Notes: generated by a model from the letters alone, not told the origin. A stretch of DNA of 64,000 bases from Bacillota bacterium (GCA_023412005.1 JAEYOE010000033.1:62001-126000), one strand, 5' to 3'. Positions 9,027-18,600 are shown, numbered from the stretch's first letter. A program made the numbers and translations.

Positions 9027-9066
9027 AAAGCGGTATCATTGTGCAGTGATGCCGCTTTTTGTTTTG
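9027..9066 (+). terminator. Intrinsic terminator after the dockerin/NlpC-P60 gene
   Basis: A 12-bp stem (9027-9038 with 9046-9057, one G-U pair) is followed directly by TTTTTGTTTT. It ends the transcript of the secreted protein. Confidence 0.85.
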
Positions 9067-9101
9067 TAAAAAAGCGTTTCCGAATTAAAAAATAATTTAC
9101 G

Positions 9102-9130
9102 TTGTAGAAAAGTATAAAATATGATAATAT
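9102..9130 (+). promoter_or_regulatory. Predicted promoter of the tryptophanase-like gene
   Basis: TTGTAG at 9102-9107, 17-base spacer, TAATAT at 9125-9130. It leaves a leader of roughly 105 bases before the ATG at 9242. The leader contains an outer inverted repeat (TTGGAAG near 9149 with CTTCCAA near 9199) and a nested TCTAC/GTAGA pair. Confidence 0.5.
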
Positions 9131-9241
9131 TTTAGTGTAATATGGTAATTTGGAAGCATGGCAGCACGGTCTACTTTTGTTTAACGAGGGTAGAATGACT
9201 TCCAACATAGTACATACATATTTTGCAGGAGGGTAGTACGG

Positions 9242-10690
9242 ATGTCAAAAATCGATTTTTTCTCAGGTGAATTTATTCCCTTGGAGATGCACAAAGTACG
9301 CATTGTCCAAAAGCTCAATTTAATCCCCATTGAAGACCGTCATGCCGCCATTTCCAAGGCGGGAAACAACACATTTCTTCTCCAAAACCGCGACGTATTT
9401 TTGGATATGCTCACCGACAGCGGCGTGAACGCAATGAGCGACAGGCAGCTTGGCGCCATGATGATTGCGGACGACAGCTACGCGGGTTCGGAAACATTTT
9501 ATCGCCTCGAAGAAGCCGTCAAACGGATATTCAACGTCAAATATTTTCTTCCGGCGCATCAAGGCCGCGCATGCGAAAACATACTGTCGAGCGTATTGGT
9601 TAAACCCGGCGATATCATCCCGATGAACTATCATTTCACCACCACGAAAGCGCATATCACGCTGAACGGCGGGCAGGTCGCGGAAATTTATAAGGATGCC
9701 GCGATGGAGGTGGACAGCGCCAATCCGTTCAAGGGCGATATTGACCCCGATAAACTTAATTGCCTCATAGAGAAGCACGGCGCTGAAAAGATACCGTTCC
9801 TGCGCTATGAGATGGGGACAAACCTCATCGGCGGGCAGCCGGTTTCGCTCGCAAATATGCGGCAGATCAAAAAGATTTGCCGCAGTCACGGCATTCCGAT
9901 TGTAACCGACATCAGCCTGCTGGCGGACAACCTCTATTTTTTAAAGATACGCGACAGCGAATGTGCAGACATGAGCGTGCAAGACATCATCCGCGAGATT
10001 TCCTCGCTTTCCGATATCATGTACTTCTCGGCTCGCAAGCTTGGGTGCGCACGCGGCGGCGGCATATGTGTGAATGACGAAGAAATTTATTTGAAGCTAC
10101 GCGAGCTGGTGCCGCTACTGGAAGGGTTTCTCACCTATGGCGGTATGTCCGTGCGGGAAATGGAAGCCATCACTGTGGGGCTCGAAGAAACGCTGGATAT
10201 GGATATGATCAGCCAGGGGCCATTGTTCATACAGTACATGGTGAACGAGCTTTATAAAAAAGGCATACCCGTTATCACCCCCGCAGGCGGCCTTGGCTGC
10301 CACCTCGATGCATCGCGGTTTATCCCCCACGTTCCCCAAAGCGAATACCCTGCGGGTTCGCTGGCAGCCGCCATGTATATTGCGGGCGGCGTACGCGGTA
10401 TGGAGCGCGGCACACTCTCCGAGCAGCGTGACGAAGCGGGTAACGAAACATTTGCCAGCATGGAGCTGCTGCGCCTTGCGATGCCGCGCCGTGTCTTTAC
10501 CCTCTCGCAGGTGAAATACACCATCGACCGTATCGAATGGCTGTATAATAACAGAGATTTGGTCGGCGGCCTTCGTTTTGTGGAAGAACCCAATATTCTG
10601 CGTTTCTTCTTCGGGCGGTTAGAGCCCATCAGCGATTGGCAGGAAAAGCTGGTTTCTAAGTTCCGCAGAGATTTCGGCGACAGCCTGTAA
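9242..10690 (+). CDS. Tryptophanase/tyrosine phenol-lyase family PLP enzyme with altered active-site residues
   Basis: A 482-residue beta-eliminating lyase-like protein. Fold-level signatures of tyrosine phenol-lyase (TPL) and tryptophanase are clear: TDSGVNAMSD, SYAGSETFY, AHQGRACEN, FTTT, GGQPVS(L)AN, GMERG and LAMPRRVFT. Lys266 in SARK is the likely PLP lysine and Asp223 the pyridine-nitrogen partner. Differences by eye from classical enzymes: the Arg three residues after that Asp is Leu226, the Lys before the PLP lysine is Arg, and the His in GGHA is Leu351. Carboxylate-binding Arg416/417 and the Arg of MERG remain. It probably still works on an amino acid, but substrate identity (tyrosine, tryptophan or other) is open. 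It has its own promoter and terminator. Start supported by GGAGGG upstream. Confidence 0.8.
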   Translation: MSKIDFFSGEFIPLEMHKVRIVQKLNLIPIEDRHAAISKAGNNTFLLQNRDVFLDMLTDSGVNAMSDRQLGAMMIADDSYAGSETFYRLEEAVKRIFNVKYFLPAHQGRACENILSSVLVKPGDIIPMNYHFTTTKAHITLNGGQVAEIYKDAAMEVDSANPFKGDIDPDKLNCLIEKHGAEKIPFLRYEMGTNLIGGQPVSLANMRQIKKICRSHGIPIVTDISLLADNLYFLKIRDSECADMSVQDIIREISSLSDIMYFSARKLGCARGGGICVNDEEIYLKLRELVPLLEGFLTYGGMSVREMEAITVGLEETLDMDMISQGPLFIQYMVNELYKKGIPVITPAGGLGCHLDASRFIPHVPQSEYPAGSLAAAMYIAGGVRGMERGTLSEQRDEAGNETFASMELLRLAMPRRVFTLSQVKYTIDRIEWLYNNRDLVGGLRFVEEPNILRFFFGRLEPISDWQEKLVSKFRRDFGDSL

Positions 10691-10733
10691 AAAACATCAT
10701 CAAATTATATAACATTATTATGGAACAAATACG

Positions 10734-10772
10734 AACGCCCCTTTTTCGGCAAATGAAGACGGGGCGTTTTCT
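10734..10772 (+). terminator. Intrinsic terminator after the tryptophanase-like gene
   Basis: ACGCCCC at 10735-10741 pairs with GGGGCGT at 10761-10767, followed by TTTCTT. Confidence 0.8.
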
Positions 10773-10861
10773 TGCTGACAATGCATTTTATAACGCAAAA
10801 AACCATCAAATCGCGGGTTTTAAATCTCTTCAAAATCAATTGAAATTAAGTATCGTTTTGG

Positions 10862-10890
10862 TTGACAGAGGGTGCTGTTTCTCTTATAAT
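10862..10890 (+). promoter_or_regulatory. Perfect-consensus sigma-A promoter of tRNA-Ser
   Basis: TTGACA at 10862-10867 and TATAAT at 10885-10890 are separated by exactly 17 bases, a full consensus match. Transcription would begin near 10897, ten bases before the mature tRNA. Confidence 0.92.
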
Positions 10891-10906
10891 GTAATAGCTG
10901 GTTTTT

Positions 10907-11000
10907 GGAGAAGTACCCAAGTACGGCTGAAGGGGCTCCCCTGCTAAGGGAGTAGACCGGGGTAACCGGTGCATGGGTTCAAATCCCATCTTCTCCGCCA
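10907..11000 (+). tRNA. tRNA-Ser (anticodon GCU), CCA encoded
   Basis: The 94-base gene folds as a class II tRNA. The acceptor arm pairs GGAGAAG with CTTCTCC. The anticodon arm is CTCCC-CTGCTAA-GGGAG, giving anticodon GCT (reads AGC/AGU serine codons). A long variable arm (ACCGGGGTAACCGGT) fits tRNA-Ser, and the T arm contains GGTTCAAAT. The 3' CCA is encoded. It is a lone tRNA gene with its own perfect promoter and a terminator. Confidence 0.97.
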
Positions 11001-11001
11001 T

Positions 11002-11056
11002 AACTGGACACCAATTTTGATACAAAGCGTATCTTGTTTGGTGTCCAGTTTCTTTA
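11002..11056 (+). terminator. Terminator-like hairpin after tRNA-Ser
   Basis: A perfect 13-bp inverted repeat (11002-11014 with 11038-11050) encloses a second small GATAC/GTATC pair. TTTCTTTAT follows. It probably ends the tRNA transcript. Confidence 0.75.
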
Positions 11057-11080
11057 TATGCCAAGCGCGAGGTGTTTTTT

Positions 11081-11746
11081 ATGATTATAATAGAAAACTA
11101 TATATCGCAATTGATTGATTTACTTCAACGACAATATGATTCAAGGCTTATATATGTCGGTCTGCAAGGCAGTTATCTTCGCGGAGAGGCGACCGACAGC
11201 AGCGATATCGATATCATGGTGGTGATCGACGAGCTGGCTGTTTCCGACTTAGACAGCTATCGGGAGATCATTTTGTCCTTAGAGGAATCGGATAAGTCGT
11301 GCGGGTTTATATGCAGTAAAGATGATCTTGCGGGCTGGAATCCGCTTGAGATATGCCATCTACTAAACAGCACGAAAGATTATTACGGCTCGTTGAAACG
11401 GCTTGTTCCTGTGTACACGCAAAATGACAACCGTAATTTCATAAAAATAAGCGTTAATAATTTGTACCACGAAATTTGCCACAGATACATTCATTCCGGA
11501 CAACAAGAAAACGCCAAAAGCCTCCCCGGTACTTATAAAGGTGTTTTTTTTATCCTTCAGAACCTTTATTATCTGGAGCACGGAAAATACATTCCGACCA
11601 AGGCACAATTACTGCTACTGTTATCCGGCAAAAACCGTGCTGTTTTGGATCGCGCTATGCAGCTAAGCGATACCGATGCATACGACTTTGCTGACAGTTT
11701 TGGTCTTCTTTTTACATGGTGTCAGGATACATTGAAACTTCTATAA
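11081..11746 (+). CDS. Nucleotidyltransferase-domain protein
   Basis: A protein of about 221 residues with an N-terminal polymerase-beta-type nucleotidyltransferase core: GSYLRGEATDSSDIDIMVV carries the GS and paired metal-binding Asp residues. The C-terminal half is helical and reminiscent of the partner domain of aminoglycoside adenylyltransferases or HEPN-like folds, but I cannot assign a substrate. ATG 11081 is preferred to the upstream in-frame GTG 11072 because GAGGTG (11069-11074) is then a properly spaced binding site. It follows the tRNA-Ser terminator closely and stands alone. It may modify a small molecule, a drug or an RNA. Confidence 0.75.
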   Translation: MIIIENYISQLIDLLQRQYDSRLIYVGLQGSYLRGEATDSSDIDIMVVIDELAVSDLDSYREIILSLEESDKSCGFICSKDDLAGWNPLEICHLLNSTKDYYGSLKRLVPVYTQNDNRNFIKISVNNLYHEICHRYIHSGQQENAKSLPGTYKGVFFILQNLYYLEHGKYIPTKAQLLLLLSGKNRAVLDRAMQLSDTDAYDFADSFGLLFTWCQDTLKLL

Positions 11747-11824
11747 AATAAACTCTGCGTTACATTTTTAATATATCCAAAGTAGATTTTTCTGCAACGC
11801 TATCGCCAACCTTTATTATCGACG

Positions 11825-11866
11825 ATAAAAAAACATCCTGCCAAGGCATTTGCGCCTTCGGCAGGA
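11825..11866 (-). terminator. Terminator of the response-regulator operon
   Basis: On the minus strand a TCCTGCC stem with a second AAGGC/GCCTT segment (11836-11866) is followed by a run of seven or more T, downstream of the exported-protein gene ending at 11924. Confidence 0.88.
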
Positions 11867-11923
11867 CGGAATCAGATTTATTGTTTTAGATAGACTTCAA
11901 TCTTCACCTCGTCAAAGTCGGCT

Positions 11924-13390
11924 CTATTGTGGAATAAATGCTTCGCCGGTGACTGTGTTGATATACTCATGGTCGGCCTTCCAGCCCGTCTGAGACCCCC
12001 GGAAACATTCTTCGCTCGCGAAGAACATAACCTGCTGCAGATTGCCGTCCTCAAACATGAATTCATAAATGGAGCCATCGTGCATGAACGCGTCTATGGT
12101 GCAGAAATGGTCATCATACACGGCGTTGACGCTGACATAATTGAATTCATCGCCATAGATATTGCCCATGATATTGGCGACATAGTCCGTATATTCATCC
12201 CCGCCCATATCACCGTATTCAATCTTCGTCAGATCAAGCTCGGGGTTGTTAAGATTGCCGCAGCTCAGGGAAATGATCCATTTGCTTTTCGATGTGATAT
12301 CCATCGACAGCTGCTTGCTTGATAGCTGCCAGTAATTCTCCCTCACACCCGAATTGTCAATATAGAACGTCATCTTGGGCTCTTTGTATTGTCCCTCACC
12401 ATTCGCCAGCGTCAGGAATCGCTGATAGATATCGAGTGCCTGTTCCCGCGTCATATCGCCCTGGCGGGGCTCACCCTTTTTAAAGTCCTGTTCGGAAGCC
12501 AGTTTTACAATGGACGGATCCCGCTGCACGTCCGCGTCAAAATAAACACCCTCCTGCATGCTCGCTTCCGACGGGTAAACGCCCACAGCGTAGAGCGTCC
12601 CGTTCATCACCCCGAACCTTGCAAGTTTACCGCTTTTCATTTTAAGCGCGTAGTCATTCCGCCAGATTCCGCTGCCTCCGCCGCCGCCTGTATACCTTAT
12701 ATCCGCCACGGTAGTGTTAAATACAGCGGCAATATTGTCGGCAATCTCACGGTCGCTGTCCGGAACTTTTGAATAATCGTCGATATCCCTCTGCGCCTGC
12801 TCGCCAGCCGGAATGAAATAATAATCGATAGCGATGAGATCCAGAGTGTCCGCCGCCAGCGTGCAGATGATGGCCTCGTCTGTTGTGAATACCCTGATAA
12901 AATCACCGCGATGTCCGCTGGCATCCGTGTAGTACAGGTAGTCAACGAGATCGTTTGCTATATCGTAGTCGAAGAAAGCTTTGGCGTATTCGCTGGCTTT
13001 GGGCAAAGCTTTCTTCTTTAGGGCATCAAAATCATTCGGCTCTATGTTTTTCCACGTGTCGGCTTTTTTTATCCCCCCATTATCTATACCCGGGATGACA
13101 TTATCGCGCCGCATTTCCTTTCGCCCAACCACAATGCTCAGCGCCTCTGCACTCAGCGTGGATTTAGTTGGTGTGGGCTGCGGCCCTGCTGTCTCCTCTG
13201 GCGTGGGCTTATCAGCCGATTCAGCAATTTCAACGGTTTGCGCCGCCTCGGCTTCGGCGGTTTGAATTTTATCCGCGGCCATCGCGCTATGCGCCTGACT
13301 GACCAGCACCACGGCCAAACAGATTCCGCCTGCCAGCACAATAGCGGCGGCTATAAGCAGGATTTTATTTTTCTTAATAAAGTTTCTCAT
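11924..13390 (-). CDS. Exported or membrane-anchored protein, function unknown
   Basis: I do not recognise this 488-residue protein. It has a Lys-rich N-terminus, one hydrophobic segment (about residues 9-30) that could be a signal anchor, then an Ala/Glu/Pro/Thr-rich linker (residues 45-78) and a large soluble extracellular part with no Cys cluster. A Gly-rich TGGGGGSG stretch lies near residue 237. It follows the histidine kinase on the same strand after 67 bases, with GAGGTGATG as binding site, and ends in a strong terminator. Inference: an output or accessory protein of the two-component system, perhaps acting at the envelope. Confidence 0.65.
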   Translation of the reverse strand: MRNFIKKNKILLIAAAIVLAGGICLAVVLVSQAHSAMAADKIQTAEAEAAQTVEIAESADKPTPEETAGPQPTPTKSTLSAEALSIVVGRKEMRRDNVIPGIDNGGIKKADTWKNIEPNDFDALKKKALPKASEYAKAFFDYDIANDLVDYLYYTDASGHRGDFIRVFTTDEAIICTLAADTLDLIAIDYYFIPAGEQAQRDIDDYSKVPDSDREIADNIAAVFNTTVADIRYTGGGGGSGIWRNDYALKMKSGKLARFGVMNGTLYAVGVYPSEASMQEGVYFDADVQRDPSIVKLASEQDFKKGEPRQGDMTREQALDIYQRFLTLANGEGQYKEPKMTFYIDNSGVRENYWQLSSKQLSMDITSKSKWIISLSCGNLNNPELDLTKIEYGDMGGDEYTDYVANIMGNIYGDEFNYVSVNAVYDDHFCTIDAFMHDGSIYEFMFEDGNLQQVMFFASEECFRGSQTGWKADHEYINTVTGEAFIPQ

Positions 13391-13457
13391 AAAACATCAC
13401 CTCTTTTCAAACAGAGCATATGCCTCAACATATCACGGAGTCTTCACGGGGACGTTA

Positions 13458-14576
13458 TCAAGTTGTAAAAGTAATTGTGACCCGCGTTCCTTTGCCCTCT
13501 TCGGATGCAAAGTGCAGCACAGCCTTGTGCAGCTTTGCGATTTCATGGCACAGCGGAATGCCAAGGCCGTTGCGCTTGTGCGGGTTTTCGGCCCGTCCCG
13601 GGTGGTTCACGTATTCCAATAAGTCTTCGCTCATGCCCTTGCCGCTGTCGCTGACGGTGATCTGCCTGTCAACTGCATTAAGTTCAACAACGCCGCCCTC
13701 ATAAGAAGCCTTAATCGCGTTGGCAACCAGATTGTTAATCAGGCTTTGCAGCAGCACCTTATCACCCGTTATCCGCTTTGTCCCGACAGTATACTTAACC
13801 TGACCATATGTTTTTTGCGCATGTGCGAACATTGCCTCTACATCTACATTTTCGCGCTTAGCACCGCTCTCGCGCAGGTTTGAAATCGTCAACAGCTTTT
13901 CCGATATCTCCGCAAGGCGCTTGCTCTCGTCGATTATGTAGCGTGTTGCGTCATGGCGCTGCTGCGCTGTCAGCTTGGCGATCATCAGGGCTTCCGCATA
14001 GCCGCTGATGGCTGTCAGCGGCGTGCGCAGCTCATGCGCGAGCCGATCTACCGGCTGATTGATCTTTTTCAGTGTGAGATAAAGCAGCACGCACAGCGCG
14101 AGCATCACACCCGCACCTGTTAACGATGATAAAATCGACTGGCTAATACCGGCGCTGACCGCATGGGTAGCGGATTTGGCCAGCACAAAATAATATCCGT
14201 TGGTGAGCTGATCCGTCATAAAGATATAAGTGTCTTGCCCATGTGCCACCCATTTGAGCGTCCCTGGCTCGCGGGCAGACGCAAACGGCAGGTTGCCGAA
14301 AAGCACACCATCGTCGCTGCCGACCTCCAAATAGACGTCTTTATCCGCATAATACTCGGCAAAAGAAGCCGCCGCGCTTTGATGGGTATCGGCCTTTATA
14401 CTGTTAAATGTACTATCGAGCGCACGGGAGATGGCGTATTCTTCATTGATGGCTGCGGTCTTCGCACTTTCCAGCAGCGATGTCACCGAGGGCACGGCAA
14501 GAAAATACACATAAATATAGAATATCGCCATAATCCAAAGAACGGCGAATAAATAATTCTTCTGCCATAGCTTCAT
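13458..14576 (-). CDS. Two-component sensor histidine kinase
   Basis: A 372-residue membrane kinase. Two transmembrane segments (about 9-29 and 148-169) bracket an extracellular sensor of about 115 residues. The phospho-acceptor His181 lies in RLAHELRTPLTAISGY, the N box is LINNLVANAIKAS, and the ATP lid glycine motifs are DSGKGM and GLGIPLC. There is almost no HAMP linker between the second membrane segment and the DHp helix, which is somewhat short. It starts three bases after the response regulator stop, using GAGGA inside that gene's end. The signal is unknown. Confidence 0.93.
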   Translation of the reverse strand: MKLWQKNYLFAVLWIMAIFYIYVYFLAVPSVTSLLESAKTAAINEEYAISRALDSTFNSIKADTHQSAAASFAEYYADKDVYLEVGSDDGVLFGNLPFASAREPGTLKWVAHGQDTYIFMTDQLTNGYYFVLAKSATHAVSAGISQSILSSLTGAGVMLALCVLLYLTLKKINQPVDRLAHELRTPLTAISGYAEALMIAKLTAQQRHDATRYIIDESKRLAEISEKLLTISNLRESGAKRENVDVEAMFAHAQKTYGQVKYTVGTKRITGDKVLLQSLINNLVANAIKASYEGGVVELNAVDRQITVSDSGKGMSEDLLEYVNHPGRAENPHKRNGLGIPLCHEIAKLHKAVLHFASEEGKGTRVTITFTT

Positions 14577-14579
14577 CGT

Positions 14580-15227
14580 TCAATCCTCAAACCTGTACCC
14601 CACTTTAAACACGGTGTTGATACGAGCCTCCAGCTCAAGCTTTTTACGCAGCTTTTGAATGTGAACATCCACCGTGCGGCTTTCGCCCATAAAGTTAATG
14701 CCCCACGCCTCGGTTAAAAGGCGTTGGCGCGACAGGGCGATATTCCTGTTTTCTATTAGAATCTGCAGCAGATTGAATTCCTGCAGCGTCAAATCCACCG
14801 GCTCACCGCGCAAATAGGCTTGTCGTGAGTCGAACCGTATGGTCAGATCGCCCGAACTGTAGGCGGCTTCCGTTTTCTGTGTCCGCCGCAGTACCGCCTG
14901 AACGCGCAGCAGCAGCTCTGTGACTTCGAACGGTTTGGTGATGTAATCGTCCGCGCCCAGTGTGAAACCGTGCACCTTGTCAGTCGTCTCGTGGCGTGCA
15001 GTTAAAAATATCGCCGGTATGTCTCTGATTTTCTCCATCACACCAAAGCCGTCAATGTCCGGCAGCATAATATCAAGCAGCATGAGATCATAGACGCTGC
15101 TGCGCGCCAATGCAACGGCATCTTTTCCGCAGTATGCCGGGGTGCAGCGGTGCCCGGTCATCTGCAGATTGATCGTTATCAGATTGCTGATCGGCATTTC
15201 GTCTTCAACAATCAGTATGTTGGCCAT
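14580..15227 (-). CDS. OmpR/PhoB-family response regulator
   Basis: A 215-residue regulator. The receiver domain has the acidic pocket (VEDE), the phospho-accepting Asp52 in LLDIMLPDIDG, a conserved Thr (FLTARH) and Lys in ITKPF. The C-terminal winged helix contains LTLQEFNLLQILIENRN and the RTVDVHIQKLRKKL recognition helix. It is first in a minus-strand operon with the kinase and an exported protein. A strong AGGAGG lies nine bases from the ATG, and an extended -10 (TGTTACAAT on the minus strand, near 15252-15260) lies just upstream. Confidence 0.95.
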   Translation of the reverse strand: MANILIVEDEMPISNLITINLQMTGHRCTPAYCGKDAVALARSSVYDLMLLDIMLPDIDGFGVMEKIRDIPAIFLTARHETTDKVHGFTLGADDYITKPFEVTELLLRVQAVLRRTQKTEAAYSSGDLTIRFDSRQAYLRGEPVDLTLQEFNLLQILIENRNIALSRQRLLTEAWGINFMGESRTVDVHIQKLRKKLELEARINTVFKVGYRFED

Positions 15228-15460
15228 GCACCCGTTCCTCCTTTTGCTTCCATTGTAACATAAAAGTTGTTATCATTGTGTAAATCTGGCGTATCACTCA
15301 CAATTGTTATATCATGGTGGTTAAACCAACATTATTTGTCATACAGTCCACTTCGTAGTCGCTTCTCTTCGCTCGTTCACTGCGAAAGCAAAAAGAATGA
15401 CCGCTAACCGTAGCTTCGTTCATTGATATGCGTAAGCACATGATGATTTCTGAGAAAAAT

Positions 15461-15485
15461 TGAGCCGATTGTATTTATCGGCTCA
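15461..15485. repeat. 25-bp palindrome, copy 1
   Basis: TGAGCCGAT and ATCGGCTCA arms around a 7-base centre. Identical to 15625-15649. Confidence 0.85.
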
Positions 15486-15506
15486 GGCTTCTGACAAAGT
15501 CATTAT

Positions 15507-15601
15507 TGTCATTTTGAGCGAGCGTTAGCGATGTCGAAAAATCCCATGTTAAAAGCGTTTTTCCATGGGATGCTCACGTCGCTCCGCTCCTCAGCATGAC
15601 A
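15507..15601. repeat. MITE-like imperfect palindrome (family 1, copy 1)
   Basis: The left arm TGTCATTTTGAGCGAGCG mirrors a right arm ending CGCTCCTCAGCATGACA; inner arms ATCCCATG/CATGGGAT flank a short A/T centre containing AAAGCGTTTT. Related copies occur at 46764-46876 and 47982-48080. Confidence 0.7.
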
Positions 15602-15624
15602 GATGGAGTGGTTTATCATCAAGC

Positions 15625-15649
15625 TGAGCCGATTGTATTTATCGGCTCA
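15625..15649. repeat. 25-bp palindrome, copy 2
   Basis: Exact copy of 15461-15485, 32 bases downstream of the end of the LRR protein gene (minus strand). Confidence 0.85.
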
Positions 15650-15680
15650 GTCATGTCAATTTGTAATTTTTATTACCCGC

Positions 15681-18600
15681 TTACTGAACCGTCACCGTGC
15701 ACACGGCTGTGATGCCGTTGCTCGTCGTCGCCGCGATCGTTGCCGTGCCCGTTGCAATGGCCTTCACCTTGCCCTTGGCATCCACGGTGGCCACGGCCGG
15801 GTTGCTGCTCGCCCATGTCACCGTTTTATAGTCCGTATTCTTCGGGGCTATCGTCGCTTTCAGCGCAGCCGTTTTCCCCGTCTTCAGCGTCAGCGCCGCT
15901 TTGCTCATCTTCAAGCCTGCCGGGTAAATCGGTGTTACCGTCACGGTACAGCTCACCGAAACGCCGCTGCCGTCCTTCGCGGTGCAGGTAATCACCGCCG
16001 CACCGCCCGTCTTGCCCGTTACCACACCCGCGCTGGAAACCGCCGCCACCTTGGGGTTGCTCGATTTCCATGTCAGCTTCTTGTTGCTGGCAGTGCCCGG
16101 CGCGATCGATGCCGTCAGCTTCACTTTCTGCGTCCGCGCGATGGTCGTATCCGCAAGGTTCAGCGAGATCCACGATACCGGCTGCTGAACTGTGATTGTC
16201 TTTTTAATGGTGGTGGTCTTGGTTTTCACCCTGCCCTTCTTATCGACTGTCTGGGAGACCACCTTGGTGATAATCGTCACCTTACCGCCCGCGAGGAATG
16301 TCACATTGCCGTTTGAGTCCACAGACGCGATAGCCGGATTGGAGGACGTGTAGGTGACGGACTGAACCGTATAGCCCTTCGGCGCGGCCGGCGGTATCAA
16401 AGTGACTGCCGTTCCCGCGTTCGTTTTAGACGGCACCTTCGTCGCCGGAACGTTTCCTCTGCTTGGCGGTTGACCAACCATCACCGTTTGCATTTGTCCA
16501 TTGCCTTTATTGGCTGCATCACAAGCAGCTGCCGTATAAGTGCCCGCCGCCACGCTGAAGCTGTTGGCGCTGCCCCAGCTCGCACCGCCGTCAATAGAAT
16601 ACAAATACGCACCGCTGTTGCCCCCCGATGCCGTAATGGTGATATTCCCATTTGCCGCGCCGTATAAAGTCGCATCGGCCTTTGTGCAGCTGATGGAAAC
16701 CGGTATGAGCGTATGTGTATCGGTTAACTTCATCCATTTTGCGTAAAGTGTGGTATTGGCCGTCACCGTGTCGTCACCGAAGTTCCATGCACTTGTCAGT
16801 TCTCTTTGCTTATACCATCCGCCGAAAGTATAACCGGTTTTTACAGGATCGGCCGGTTTCGATACCCGCCCCCCCGGCGGCACGCTCTGCTTCGCAACCG
16901 TGCTTCCGCCATCTGTATCAAACGAAACAACATACGGAAAATTAGCGGTTAATATGTAAGCTGTATTGTATTTGTACGCATATTTCGCAGAGGTTGATAC
17001 CGTCACGTTCGCCGCGTCTGTCCAGTTTAAGAATGTCTCGCCGGTTTTGGGTACAGCTTCAACATACATGTTCTCTTCCGATTCATCCGACCAAATGAAA
17101 TATAAACCGACATACCCTTCCCCGTTTGCTCTCAGCTCCATTGCAGAGGTTTTGTCTAAGTCGTAAGGGATGGCCGCCTTCAAGTCGGTGAGCGGATTGT
17201 CTGTGCAGTCGATAATCACCAAAATAAATCTGCTCAGATCCAGCGATGAAAGCCGATTGCTGCTCACGTCAAGTGTGGACAACTGCGCATTATGTGTCAA
17301 ATCTAGTGAAGAAAGCTGATTGCGACTGCAATTCAGACCGGAAAGGCTCACATTTTTTGTTACATCCAACGCCGATAGGCCAGTATTTGAGCACTCAAGG
17401 ACTTGAAGCAACGTGTTTTTCGTCACGTCCAGTGTCCCAAGCCGATTGCCGCTGCATTCTAAATCCCTCAGGGATGTGTTATTGTCGACATCAAGTGTCG
17501 TGATCAGATTGTCCTCACAGTAAAGCTCAGCCAATGCCGTATTGATTGAAACATCAAGACCGGTTATCTTGTTTTTGCTGCAGTCTAAACAGTTGAGGTT
17601 GATGTTGGCATTGATACTCAGTTCGGAGAGGTTGTTGTCGCTGCATCCCAGCTGCAGAAGATCACGATTTGCGCTGACATCTAGCGAGCTTATTTCATTA
17701 TTGTCGCAGTAGAGCTTCCTTAGCTTTGTATTCGCACTGACAGGAAGCGATTTCAGCTTATTATCCTCGCAGGTCAGCTCGGTAAGCTTCGTGTTGGCGT
17801 TTACGTCCAGCGCACTCAAACTGTTGCCGCTGCAAAACAATTTATCAAGAACCGTACAATTCGCAATATCAAGAGAGCTTATCTGATTGTCGATACAGCT
17901 GAGAATCCTCAGATTTGTACAACCATTTGTGACAAGCGCCGTCAGCTCGTTAAAGCCGCAGTCAAGAATGTCGAGTGATGCGCGATTTTCCAGGTCAAGC
18001 GTTCCGGTGAGCTTGTTGTTGTTACAGTACAGCTTCTCGAGCCCTGTATTTCCTGTTAATGTCAACGAACTGATTTCATTGTTGCCACAACAAAGCTTTT
18101 TCAGGGATGCGCCCGCCGCAGACGTATCGAGTGCGGCTATTAAGTTATAATCACATTCTAATTCTTCCAGCGCATTAAGAGACGAAAGTTCCAAAACAGG
18201 TATCTGATTATTATTGCATTTTAGCCACATGAGATTAATGTTATCGCTCACATCCAGCGCCGTTAATGCGTTTTCACTGCAGTTTAAGCTTTGAAGTGCG
18301 GTATTTGTGCTCAAATCCAGCGAGGTGATTCCAACATTTTTTACGTTACCGTTAAAGTCAACGAGATGCGTACCCGAACAGTTAAGCGTTTCGAGCGCTT
18401 TGTCATTATCAACTTTCAGGCTGTCGATGTGGTTATAATTCGCTATAAACGACTCCAGATAGACAAAGTCACTCAGATCCAGATCGCCGTCGAGACTTAC
18501 GGAGGTCCATGAAATTTCTTTCACATGCAGAACATTTTCTGAACCTTCCAGATACGATTCCCATGTGATACCTGGCCAGCTCGACGGGCTGTCCTTGTCG

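Larger units (their letters stand above)
15228..15680. repeat. Intergenic region with several palindromic repeats
   Basis: No gene is seen in these 450 bases apart from the promoter of the response regulator. They hold a degenerate repeat at 15338-15402 ending in AATGACC, two identical 25-bp palindromes (15461-15485 and 15625-15649), and a 95-bp imperfect inverted repeat (15507-15601) that begins TGTCAT and ends ATGACA. The last palindrome lies just downstream of the LRR protein gene and may help end its transcript, although no T run follows. Confidence 0.7.

Noticed and set aside
11072..11080. GTG 11072 as start of the nucleotidyltransferase
   Set aside because: GAGGTG at 11069-11074 overlaps that codon and is properly spaced for ATG 11081 instead.
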